Shown one piece after another: positions 32,272 through 42,649 of a stretch of 64,000 nt of DNA. This DNA is from Isoetes taiwanensis (taxonomy: Eukaryota > Streptophyta > Lycopodiopsida > Isoetales > Isoetaceae). Under the pieces are notes generated by a model that worked only from the letters and a program-made list of their open reading frames with translations, was not told where the DNA came from and did not search any database. The stretch lies in contig JAJEKV010000108.1 of NCBI GenBank assembly GCA_021234155.1, positions 2,877,850-2,941,849 of the forward strand, given 5' to 3'. Position numbers and translations under genes: made by a program. The stretch's first letter is position 1, and the number at the start of each line of letters is the position of its first letter.

Positions 32272-32647
32272 CTTCGCCCGATGGCTCCAAAGGAAAAGCC
32301 TGGGCCATCAAATTGGAGATCATTGATGAAAAAGTCGAGGAAGCACAAGATGGAGGTCGCAAATAAGACAATTCCTCTCGAACCCACACGAGAACCATAA
32401 GAAAGAAACAAATGGCCATGATCACCTGAAAACTTAAGGTAAAAGAAAACGAACAAAATGCATTATACATTAGAATAGAATAGGAGGGAAGTAACTCAAA
32501 AAAATTCAAGTTCCCCACAGTTGGATGAGATGGCCTGAAAAGAAACAACGTAAAAAGAAGCACGTAACTCAAAAATATAAGCCATCACGCCTCGGCAAAC
32601 CCCCACCTGAGGCTGGTCCATAACAAATCACAATCCTTCAATAATAG

Positions 32648-32760
32648 AAGGGGCTGGTCACGCGAGCCACGCGATATACCATCATACAGCAAAACCACAT
32701 AACCTCTCAAACATAGAGAGGCTATACACGCGTGCCACACGAGAAATGACAAATACTTCA
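32648..32760. repeat. GGGGCTGGTCACGCGAGCC repeat, left locus
   Basis: A unit of about 65 bases (GGCTGGTCACGCGAGCCACG, then CATCATA, then AACCTCTCAAA, then ATAGAG) occurs here and starts again in diverged form near 32715. Better tandem copies lie at 38717-38815. The two loci bracket the GC-rich LINE block. Confidence 0.7.
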
Positions 32761-32830
32761 AGAATCGTCCACGGAGACCAACTGGCCTATGGGACCCAAG
32801 TACAAAAGAGAGAGCAAAGCCCGGTAAGCG

Positions 32831-32891
32831 ATTACTACCAGGATTAAAACCCCCACTCGGAAGGGTTTTCGGGAAAAACCTTAGTAGCAAT
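32831..32891 (-). repeat. Conserved 62-nt hairpin motif, copy 2
   Basis: The outer stem TTACTA/TAGTA(A) differs from copy 1, yet pairs. The inner AGG/CCT helix replaces GGG/CCC with both sides changed. The loop part is more diverged (GGAA in the plus strand). It lies between the LINE 3' region and copy 1. Confidence 0.5.
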
Positions 32892-33199
32892 AAGGATGCC
32901 ACATCCGCACGCTATATACATAATCACAAGTACAACAGGTTAATGTCAGACAGGGGGCATAATCGAAGTCCGCTGTATCCATTACCTCCTCGGAGAGTAC
33001 GATCCCAACAAACCCGCAGAGGCCGCTCATTAGCTCATGCAAGGCCTGGTGGGGCACAACTAACCCGGCATACCGAGCCCCGGATATGCCGGGTGCACGG
33101 ACAAAGCCCGGAGGGCATGACTTTCATCCTCAATGGCGCCTGACAAGACCGCCGGATTACGTCGTCTCCTCACGCGGCTCCCGAATCCATCTCCCAATC

Positions 33200-36100
33200 T
33201 CAATGCGGGAGGTGGTGTGCACTGTCGCGAATGGAAGCAATCACCTGCGCTTTTTTCATGGGTAGATGGGTGCGCGGGTAGTGGTGTGGGCCCCTCGTGA
33301 GCATGGGATTAACTCGGCTGTCGATAATTTGCCACCTTGACATGTGACAGGGCCTCTGCATCCCAAAGCTTGGCCATGAAGCAAGCATCCAAGTACTGCT
33401 TCAAGGCAGCGTTCCTTGGTGTATGCACCGGTCCACATCGTGGTGCCCCACATTCCATAGCGAACCACCGGGCTTGCTTATCTTTCCGATGGGCTTTGAG
33501 TCGCCAAGGGCCCATCGCCATGCCAAAGCAAGGTTGGGCAGCCGGGCTTCATCCATAGCCACCACCTTCGGGAAGTAAATAATGTGACATTCCAAAGCAG
33601 CCCTCAGAATGGAAGGAAGCCTCTCTCCGGAGCAAGATCCGATATGGGACCGTGGACTTCACTCGATTACCGGCCAAGAAGGCCTTCTACACTGCTCTAG
33701 ATCGTTCCAAGTGGTGAGGGATATCACCGGCCCCCACACTTCTGCCCCATAGAGGAGGACCCGGTTCAACCAAGGCCACCAACAAGTGTGCTGGTGACCC
33801 CATGCATACAACTCGCCTTGTATTTGTTGTTTTGCATTGCATCACCGGCTTTTCCGCTACTGCAAAGGACCAGTAACGATGGATGCATCCCAAAGTGTGG
33901 TAGTAGAAAACTCAATGCCCAAATACTTATAAGATCGAGCCACCTCCACTACCCGCCCTCGGTATTGAATGAGGGAAGGCGGGGTCGGATGATGGGACCA
34001 AGGCACCCTTGTCTTGGCCAAGTTAACTCTCATGTCGCGAATTGGCGTAAAGTGTCCAAAGCATCCGGTGGCGCTGCATGTCCCTTCCGGGTATATCGCG
34101 AGCGGTCAATATCATCGGCATATATGAGTTGCCTGGGATTATGTGATGCATCAATCGAAGCCTTCCCCCGCTTTCGACTAGCCATTCTTCTAGCTGGTCA
34201 ATGTACAAGCCGGCGAGGGGGATAGATGACAATACGGGCGCACCCCAATGCTACTAACAACGGGCTCCTCGACAAGGACAGACCTAATCGGGCAAGCCTC
34301 GTATAGTCTGCGTATATAGCATTCACGCAAGTCGGCGGGGTCCCTAGTCGCCCCAATCGTCCCACAACTTCTCGGAGGCACCGTGTCAAAAGCCTTTGCG
34401 AAATCCACAAAAACAGCATTGCATTCTGGCGCTGATTCCGCTATCCTCTATGAGTGTTCGCAGAGTGAAGATATGGTCAATAGTAGAATGCCGGAAGCTG
34501 CTTGTGAGCTCGCACTTCTCCATCCTTCGCCCAAAGTGTCGGGCTTCGGCCGCTCAAGAATCCCTAAAGCAACTTGGCAAAGACAGAATCACCCATAATG
34601 GTACGATAGTTAAAGGCCGGGCATGGGGTCCCCTCGCTTTGTATATATGGCACAACTCTACCGGTAGTCCAGTCTTGGGGAAGCCTTCTTGCAATGCCCT
34701 ATTGAAGAGTGTTTGGAGAACCTGGCATCATTGGGGGTCCGCCCACTTGAGAAGCTCCGCATACCATCCGTGCTCATGAGGTACCGGGTGCCCGGCTTCC
34801 CATTGGGTCATACAAATGCTGCAAGTATCTCACCCATTGTTCCCGGGTAATATTTCCTCGTGGGTCATGGGCTTACTCAAGACCTTTCTCCGTAAGGTCC
34901 TAGGGTGGCGGTCTAGTAGACCAAACATCTGGTCTTTGGTGCTCCGCAAAGGTACCCGCTTTCTTGGTCTTGAGGAAGGAGCGTATTGACGGACGGGCTC
35001 GGGTGAATGGTGGGGTCCAAAGACTTGGCGAGCCATCGTTTCAGCCCCCTACATTCGGCCATCGAACCAATGATTGCGGGGAAGGTGCTTGCAGCCCCTC
35101 GTGGATCGCCGAGCGGCCTCTCCCAAAGCATCTGGCCCCTACCCTCGGCGAGCCGGGTTCACCGGGCCGCCTCTACCGTTGAAGTGTGGGGAGTCGCAGA
35201 AGACTTCCGCAGCTCATGCTCAAGCATCCTCGCATAGACCGGGCGATGATCGTGAATCCGACGCAACCGCGGGTACATGGGGTGTTGGGGCAATGGGTGC
35301 TCGGGTTGGCTTTATCCGCAAGAACAATGGCTGATGGTCGAGTCTACTTCGCCGTCCCGCCACCTGCCCCGACATCAAGCGAAGTGATCAAGTGTAGGCA
35401 TTGCTCGTCATGCTAGCACGCATCCACCACACCGGTGCCGCCCCACAGTTCTCCCCGCTCTCTACAAGTGAAGCGGGGTGGAGGATCTCGCCACCTTGCG
35501 GGATGACCCATTGCAAATGACTAGGTCAAAGATATCGCCAAAGAATAGCAAGAAATACCGCCATACCGCGGTCACCCTGGTTGTCATCCGACGCCCTTGG
35601 CCAAACCATCTCTGAGGGGTCCATTTGTCCTCGCCTAGAGGTGCGAATTTTGGGATCCGCTTCCGTCTCGTATGCCAGATTGAAATCTCCAAGCAACATG
35701 ACCTTGCCCAATTGTTCCATCTTGCTGTATGTCATCATATAGATCGACATAGGGTTCCCCGCCCGCCCACATCCAGGCAATAATGTGGTAAAAGTTGCTC
35801 TCGGATGTGGGAAGTAGCAAGCCACAAAAAGAGGGGCTGCCATCGCTATTCTCGCACTGCATCTACATGTATTCATTTGTGCCCTGTCACGCCTTGCACG
35901 TGGAGACCGATTGGGCCAAGGTCGGTAGTAACACCGCGGTCCTCGCTTTCGGTGCACTCATTGAAGACGAGTAGGCCGGTATCCTGGCAAATCGGGTAGC
36001 TTTGTGACCCGGCATGTTCCCATGTTTCCATGAGGAAGATAAGGTCCATGTCCATGGCGGCGAATTGAGATCGCCCTTCTCGCCATGGAAAGCCGGCAAT

Positions 36101-36450
36101 TCGGGGATACCACGCCAGGCACGATCCCTATTTAGCGGCATGCATCGCCGCCGAGGTCCGTGGTAGTGGTGGTCCCGTGGGAGTGGCGGATGTGGATGCC
36201 CTCAGGCGGCTGGGCCCCCGGAGGGGGACTCGAGGGGCCGGAGTGCTGCATCCCCTGTTTGGTGCCTGAATTCGCATCCTTCCCGGACCAGCCCGTGCCC
36301 CTCCATGTCTCACGCGGTCCCCGACTTTGGCCAGCTCACGCCCGGGTCTCTTCTTTGTGATGGGGTCAAGTCCCCGGCCAACGTCTGGCCGCGTGCCCTT
36401 CAACTTCCGCCCCGGCGGGATGGCCACCCGCTCGCACGCTCTCAAGCGTG
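33200..36450 (-). mobile_element. Non-LTR retrotransposon (LINE) ORF2, degenerate, GC-rich
   Basis: Read on the minus strand, the apurinic-endonuclease part comes first (about 36055-35530, with DLIFLMETWEHAG and the catalytic-site word GDFNL). The reverse transcriptase follows, with FVDFAKAFDTVP (about 34400-34370), a GVRP word and the catalytic YADD (34111-34122). A C-terminal segment ends near 33200. Frames are broken throughout, so it is inactive. LINEs copy themselves by target-primed reverse transcription. The block is clearly richer in G+C than the rest of the window. The 3' end is probably left of 33200, near the hairpin motifs, but no A-tail was seen. Confidence 0.75.
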
Positions 36451-37860
36451 AAAGATGACCACCGGGCGCGTCGGAACACCGAATTCCATGACAACTTCGC
36501 CTTTCTAATCGTCCACGCAGTCTTTGGGAACATCATCCGGTCCAAGATCCGTTAATGCGAGTCGGGAAGTGAGATGTTCTCCGACTCCTCCGGGCCTCGC
36601 ACTACCACATTGCGGCTCCTGGCGTCTCGTTCACGGAGTTCTACGGGGCACTGTGTTGGTTGAGGTGGGTGAGGCATAGGTCGTGGGGCGCCCGGGTGGT
36701 GGCGGCCGGCGTGATCTCGATGTGTCGCGGCAAGTGTTGCGGGTTGGCGCTGACAGGGTTGGTGGGTTCGCCCGGGGTTGGTGTGTTCTTCTTTGTGGTT
36801 TTCGTTCTCCGAGTCCGGAGCTTCGGCTCTTGCGGGGCGTTGTCATGTCTTGCCATCTCCCGCGTGCAATGGCGAGTTGCTCATGTGCCTGCGGCACCGA
36901 GGCCCTTGCCTTGTTTGGGCAGCGGTGCCGGCTCCCTGTAGCTCCCGATCTGTGCTAAATCCTTACTCCGAAGACCGCCGATTAGCTGCGGCTGGCTTCC
37001 AAAGCGGCTGGACTCCTTGTCTCCGGTGGCGGCCTCTGCAACCAACCTCGGCGGGGGCGGCTGTGCTCCTCGTCGCCGTGGCCTTAGCCTCCTCAACCTC
37101 GGCTTGGATCCGGACGACAGAGTCTGATGTCTCCCTGCTCTACACGGTTCCTATCCTGCGTCCCAGCTTCCCAAGCTGCCAACATGATGTCTACCCCCCC
37201 TCATATCTGCCAAGCTCCTGCTTTACGTATTGTTGTCTGTCAAATTGTAGCAAGTGGATGCTATCATGCACTTTGTCGTGCAGCGATCCTCCAATTCTGC
37301 GATTCGTCATTTTCTAGCACCAATCGCATGCGCAACATCAGAGATGTTATGTTCTCCACCTCTGTCGGGGCCTGCCGGCGTGCTGTTGGCCTCAACCCTT
37401 TCGCACGGATCTCGGCTCCAAAGGTTCGGGCGGATTGCTGTGTGGCCCTTTGTCGGGTCGACGGGGCCTTGGCTCGGGCCTCCCCTCTTCATGGAAGATG
37501 TCTCCCTCCGCCTCGAGGCCTCTTCCTTGGTGGCCCCGCTTCATGGTCTTCCCAGGGGGCTGCTAGGTGGGGTCAACCCAAGTGGTTGGTGTGTTTGGGC
37601 CTTCCTAGGATGGGTTGGTGTGGTCTCGAGGTAGCTCACCAACCAAGTGTGGGTCCACACACGGGGCTGTGTCTCCGTGGCCATGACTTGGGGTATGACT
37701 TGGGCCACGGCAGTCAAACAAGGGTTTTAGGTAGGCTATGGCGAGGGGGCTTATCGTCCGTCCGCGGGGCTAGGCGGTGTGGCGGTGTGGCCCAGCTGGC
37801 TAGGCAAGGCCAAGAGGCGCTTAGTTGGGCTATGGCAATGTCGTAGATGTTGGAGCCTAG
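36451..37860. other. GC-rich continuation of the LINE block, no gene assigned
   Basis: High G+C sequence with long but compositionally driven frames on both strands, including Arg/Pro/Thr-rich ones. On the minus strand this would be the LINE 5' UTR or ORF1 region. No RRM or CCHC zinc knuckle could be recognised. The frames 36778-37317 and 37127-37846 (plus) look like shadows. Confidence 0.4.
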
Positions 37861-37940
37861 CTCAACATTAATTTGTATGCGCTGAAAGAGGGCAAAAAAA
37901 AAGGAAAGTGGCTAATAGACTCCTGGATATCTGGTGTGTA

Positions 37941-38705
37941 CCGGCTGCCACAAAAACCCCCCTAGCACAAAGCCCGGAAAAGTGGAGATTTGAGCACAAA
38001 AACAAAGACAAGCATGCAGGTATCATACACCGTTGAAAAGCTCTCTGAACCAGCTTTCCAACAAGCCCAAGGACATGAAAATCGACCTTTGGATGTGAGA
38101 GACCTGAATCCGTCGAAGTGTCTACCAGTTGCCACAGAAACCCTAGCACACAGCCCGGAAAAGTGCCAATTTGAGCACAGAAACAAAGCCAAGCATGCAG
38201 GTACCATAAACCTTTGGAAAGATCTCTGAACCAGCTTTCCAACAAGCCCAAGCACATGTAAATCTGACACCGGATGTGAGAGATATGACCGATCAAAATT
38301 CTGCCGCAAGACAAGACCAATCGAATACTTACTAAAACATACGCCAATCCCTATATTGGTGTCGGACTTTCATCAACAACACCATCAGGAATTAGGGTAT
38401 GAATTAGTAAAACATTCTCGTAACCTTCAATAAAAGTACAACGCACACCTTTCAACACCGCGTGGCCAAGGCCAACAACGGCATCAGGCGAGGGCTATAC
38501 TTCTCAAAGAAGGAAGAAGAAGGGCTGCCACAAAAACCCTAGCACACAGCCCAGAAAAGTGCAGATTTGAGCACTGAAACAAAGACAAGCATGCAGGTAT
38601 CATACACCGTTGGAAAGCTCTCTGAACCAGCTTTCCAACAAGCCCAAGCATATGAAAATCTGACACCGGATGTGAGAGATACAGTCCGTGGAAGTGTCTA
38701 CCGGT
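37941..38705. repeat. 181-bp repeat, three copies
   Basis: The phrase AGCACAxAGCCCxGAAAAGTG begins at 37964, 38145 and 38541. The first two are 181 bases apart and form a tandem pair. The third is displaced by about 215 bases of other sequence. Each unit also holds AAGCATGCAGGTA, CTCTCTGAACCAGCTTTCCA and a GATGTGAGAGA end. Minus-strand frames through it are open but look incidental. Confidence 0.8.
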
Positions 38706-38716
38706 TGCCACAGAAA

Positions 38717-38815
38717 AAAGGGGCTGGTCACGCGAGCCATGCGACATAACATCATATCTTAAAACAACATAACCTCTCAAATATAGAGGGGCTGGTCACG
38801 CGAGCCACGCAATAT
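38717..38815. repeat. GGGGCTGGTCACGCGAGCC repeat, right locus, tandem
   Basis: Two adjacent units start GGGGCTGGTCACGCGAGCCA at 38719 and 38788, separated by ACATAACCTCTCAAATATAGA. They match the units at 32648-32760. Just beyond, GGAACTGAGACCAAAAAACT (38876) also recurs at 32010, so both flanks of the LINE block share at least two words. Confidence 0.8.
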
Positions 38816-38819
38816 AGAA

Positions 38820-41100
38820 TCACAAATCGAAATGAAAAAACATGACTGTAAACAACTTAGGGTGGGAAGGGAGGGAACTGAGACCAAAAAACTGTTGTGA
38901 GAAGACGCCGATAATGGAGAAAGAGGCCAACAACGTATATATAGCCTCGTCTCTCCCCAAAATGGCAATCCGACGGTGTCGAATCGCATGCATTCTAAGC
39001 AAGCAAATAATCAAATAATATGCGTGCAGACCATGCATCTAAACCTAGACCATACATTTATGTTTCTCCATTGGCCTGACACATTTACATACACCCATTT
39101 TGCAAATCTTGGTTTGATATTTTAAACCACACTTACCATTTTGGCAATACAATTTGTCAATGCAATAGATAGAACTTCGTCTTGTTAAGAGCTTTAAGAG
39201 ATGCATAAATAGAGCTGATGATGGCCACGGCATGCACATACATCATGGAAAATCCTTGGAAAAACCCACTTGCTTTTATCAAGATTCTGCCCTCAGAAAG
39301 AATGATCAGGTCCGATGAATGTAGTAGCTTGTTCGCTTGTCAACGAAATTGTCACTACAATCACAACTCTAATATATAGGCTCAAGCCAATGAGGACAAC
39401 ACAAATAAAAATGCTGCATATTCTCTCCATCTCAAGAAGTACATAAAAAAAAGAACAATGGAACCGCAATATAAAAGCTTAACAGTTTATGGTGACACTT
39501 GGTTGTCCCAAAGACGCAGGCTATGGCTTCGCCGCGGTGAAGTCTGAACTGAACAGTCTGCAATATTATATAATTACAACATGCAATATACAAGTGGGCA
39601 GTTGTCGGATCAATATTGGTAGAAGGGCGATCAGTTGCCGGACCAATATTGGTAGAATGTTTCAAGAGAATGCTATAGCCCAGAAACAATCCACCTAAGG
39701 AATGCTGCCAAATAACTGATTAATACAATGAAGCTGGATAGAATGGATTCGGAAAACTTATTAAGTATAGCCAAATTCAAGTTCCAGAGGCCCGAAACTG
39801 AGGCAAGCCTACAGGAATGCTGCCGATAGAAGAGGTCCAGCAGGTGCCCATAGCTGGATCCTTGGATCCTTGGTACCGATTTTGCCAGTCCACACTCCAC
39901 CAGAAACTCTTCACTGCAAATCTGTACCAGGAGGTGTCAGCAGAAAGAGATAGAATATAGAAATCGAATTTAAGGAGAATGAATTATATATGTGTAGATA
40001 ATGATACCTGATAAGAGATATGGCTATAACATTTTGTTATCCCTAGATTGCTCGTATTGGCGCATCTGCTTGGAGCCTAAGCTGTGATTATTTCTCGACA
40101 ATTTGCTCTGTTTTTAGGTCTTTATAATTTGCTCTGTTATCGGGTGTCTGTTATTTGCTCTATTTTAGACCCTTCTTCCAGTTTGTTCCGTTATATTTCA
40201 AGTTTTCTTTGTTTCGATTATGTGCTTGAGCTTTTTCTCTTTTCTCAATTGAGCTTTTGGTTTAAATCCATGAATCTTCTGCCAGAATATAGTTTATAAT
40301 TGAAATGTGAGTGCACGATGATTATTACAGCAAGTTTGCTGCACCATTGTCAGACAGGGGAGTTCGTCCCTGGCACGTGGCGGGGCTCGGATTTTTCCAT
40401 TTATTTGGAATTGGAAATGCAATAGGAGCATACGCGTTAGTGCCAGGGCTGCGCTCAGCCCAGAAATATTAGACTCAGATTTTGTGAGAACATAAAATAA
40501 ACAACCTTATATACGGAGTGATGAATTCACTCAATAGCTCAAAACTACATGTATAGTCCCTTCCCATGCTTATCAAGTTGGGTAACTTGTCCATTTGCTA
40601 GGGACAAGAGCCATATTCGTTACAATACACGTCTGTTACAATAAACGTCTGTTATTTTGTATATTCATGGCATCCATGGGCCCGTTACATGTCTGTTATT
40701 TTATATATTCATGGCATCCATGGGCCCATTACAATCTCTGCCACTAAGACTAATGCTCGTGCTCGAGCATTCAAGGCTATGATTTTAACTATGTTTACTA
40801 ATACATGCCCGTTATTTTGTCTATATATTCATTTCATCCATGTGCATGTTACAATCTCTCCCACTAAGACTATGCTCGTCCTCGAGAGTTGGGTAACTTG
40901 TCCATTTGCTAGGGACAAGAGCCATATTCGTTACAAAACCTAGCCCTTGTGTCCTTTGAAAAACAGATTTCAACGGAGGCCTTTTTACAGACGAACTATG
41001 GCAAAGCCCTGCTTATGGTAATGAATCCAGGGCCAGCAAAGGAAATCGAGTAGCTACAAGACGTGGTCGGGCAAGAACAGGTCCCGGCTTGTGCCTGGCC
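38820..41100. other. No gene recognised; several direct repeats
   Basis: At 39599-39660 a 35-base unit (CAGTTGTCGGATCAATATTGG) is duplicated in tandem. At 40573 and 40888 a 48-base stretch starting AGTTGGGTAACTTGTCCATT is repeated exactly or nearly so. The phrase TATATTCATGGCATCCATGG occurs twice between them with a looser third copy. These look like LTR or satellite debris. No coding domain was recognised. Confidence 0.5.
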
Positions 41101-41106
41101 CTATTA

Positions 41107-41730
41107 TCAATCAGGCACAGAGGAATCTGCACATGATGCTTCCAGAAATCTGCTCCCTGTTGTCTTGGGGGCATTCCCTGCGCTTTGCAACTCCAGGTGA
41201 GGAGGGAAGATCAGAAGATAGCAACGGGAAAAGATAGAAGTGGGGCAGCTCATCATAGATTCCACCCTGTTAGGGTTTTGTAACGCATGCTTTGCACTTA
41301 AGCAAATTCCAAATTTCAAAGATTTGGCCATGGCGGCCAACATTGCTACAAAATCCCTCCTCCAGAGAGCAAGAACATAGAAGTTTCTTCTCCGGAAGCA
41401 AATCTGGCTGGCAACCGTAAAGCAAACCCTTTCCTCAAAGAACTCTAAAATAAGGGACCTCGATGCTTGCATGTCTGTTTTTGGAACTTAAAAATAATTG
41501 ATTTTTCAAGGAAAAATCAGCCCCTAAAATAAAAAGAGGGCTTTTGTTGTGAGCCCTTGGATGTTGGACCATTGAAAAAAAAAAAAGCTAAATCAACGAC
41601 TAAGAAATGGTGCACTCTAGATGTACGCATTAGTACATCCATTCGAATACGCCATGAAATCTTAGGAAAACCTTTGTGAAAAGCGTACAAAAACACAAAG
41701 AAAACCCCCTGTTATTATGCTACATATTCG
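41107..41730 (-). repeat. Dispersed repeat, copy A, with leader and start of a small frame
   Basis: About 484 bases (41246-41729) are the inverted counterpart of 62268-62745. The shared part begins AATATGTAGCATAATAACAG and runs to the word GTGGAATCTATGATGA. Both copies carry an open frame starting MQASRSLIL and containing MLAAMAKSLKFGICLSAKHA. An in-frame ATG inside it has a strong context (GCCGCCATGG). This could be a promoter plus a first exon, perhaps an organelle-targeting one, or a transposon end. After the shared part the two copies diverge. Only the first 35 bases of the repeat appear again at 25-60. Confidence 0.6.
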
Positions 41731-42159
41731 TGTAGGGCGTCCACCCTTTGGCGAAGAGCCCCAAACACATATGCACATACATGTGTATTGTACATTGTAT
41801 AATGCACTTCACAACTTTTGGTTTAATTATGTGAAACTGACAGTTAACTAAACTTGCTAAATACGATTCGTGCTTGACGAGCCATACTAATTCCCTCTGG
41901 AAAGGACGCTTTTCTGTAACATGTCGGACCTGCTACAGAAATCCTCATAGCATACTAGGGGTTTCAAAAACCCAGATCTTCTTCTCAGAAGAGGCTTGGA
42001 AACATCAGGATTGATTTATATCAAGGCCATGGTTCTCATGATATAGTATGATGCCATAAAAGGTACGATACCATAAGAGCTTTGCTCCTCTAATCCAGTC
42101 GAAACGATTTTCCAGTGACAACTAAATCTACAAAGTATTTTCTTTGTTTATTTTTCGGA

Positions 42160-42610
42160 ATTCCCTAAGCCCTGAGGGTTGCATTGCCTATCAGGCCTGC
42201 ATGAATAGAGCCCAAGAACAATCCGCCATAGCCATTTTGGCTATGGCTACTAGGTTTTCAGCCATACACCTAAAAGAAAGCCCAAATGTTGTTGTGGAGA
42301 TGCATGAGAATCCCCAGAGCGACTTTGGCCAAAATCTTATAGGTTGAGTCAAGGATTATAGGTCGCCAGTCACTCAAGCTATTCAGATGCTGCTGAACAT
42401 TTGGGATCAAAGCTATGAAGCTAGAGGTATAGGAAGGGTAAATGGAAGTGGCTTTTCATGCCCCCCCGTAACAAAGTTGATGAAGTCATGCTTGATCATA
42501 GACCAAAAGGTAAGGAAAAGCTCGAGGAAGAAGCCATCAGGCCCAAGGCTTTTCTCCTTATCCATCTTTTTAGGACACGAAGGACCTCGTTCTCATCTGG
42601 GCTCTCTACA
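42160..42610 (-). mobile_element. L1-type LINE reverse-transcriptase fragment
   Basis: The minus strand encodes ENEVLRVLK then SLGPDGFFLELFLTFW, the LINE pattern KAPGPDGF, and later WRPIILDSTYKILAKVAL, the pattern RPISLxNxxYKIxxK. Frames are interrupted and no YADD is present. This is a different lineage from the GC-rich LINE at 33-36 kb. Confidence 0.72.
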
Positions 42611-42649
42611 AATCCACCATGCATAGGGATTGTAGCAAGGATGTTTTAG

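Noticed and set aside
36128-37846. Long plus- and minus-strand frames in the GC-rich block (up to 239 codons)
   Set aside because: High G+C lowers stop frequency, the frames overlap on both strands, and none shows a domain. They are treated as shadows of LINE DNA.
33200-37860. Bacterial contamination as the source of the GC-rich block
   Set aside because: It encodes LINE endonuclease and YADD reverse-transcriptase motifs, and its flanking words also occur in the AT-rich neighbourhood.
37868-38347. 159-codon minus-strand frame
   Set aside because: It runs through the 181-bp repeats and mirrors their period, with no recognisable domain. Probably incidental.
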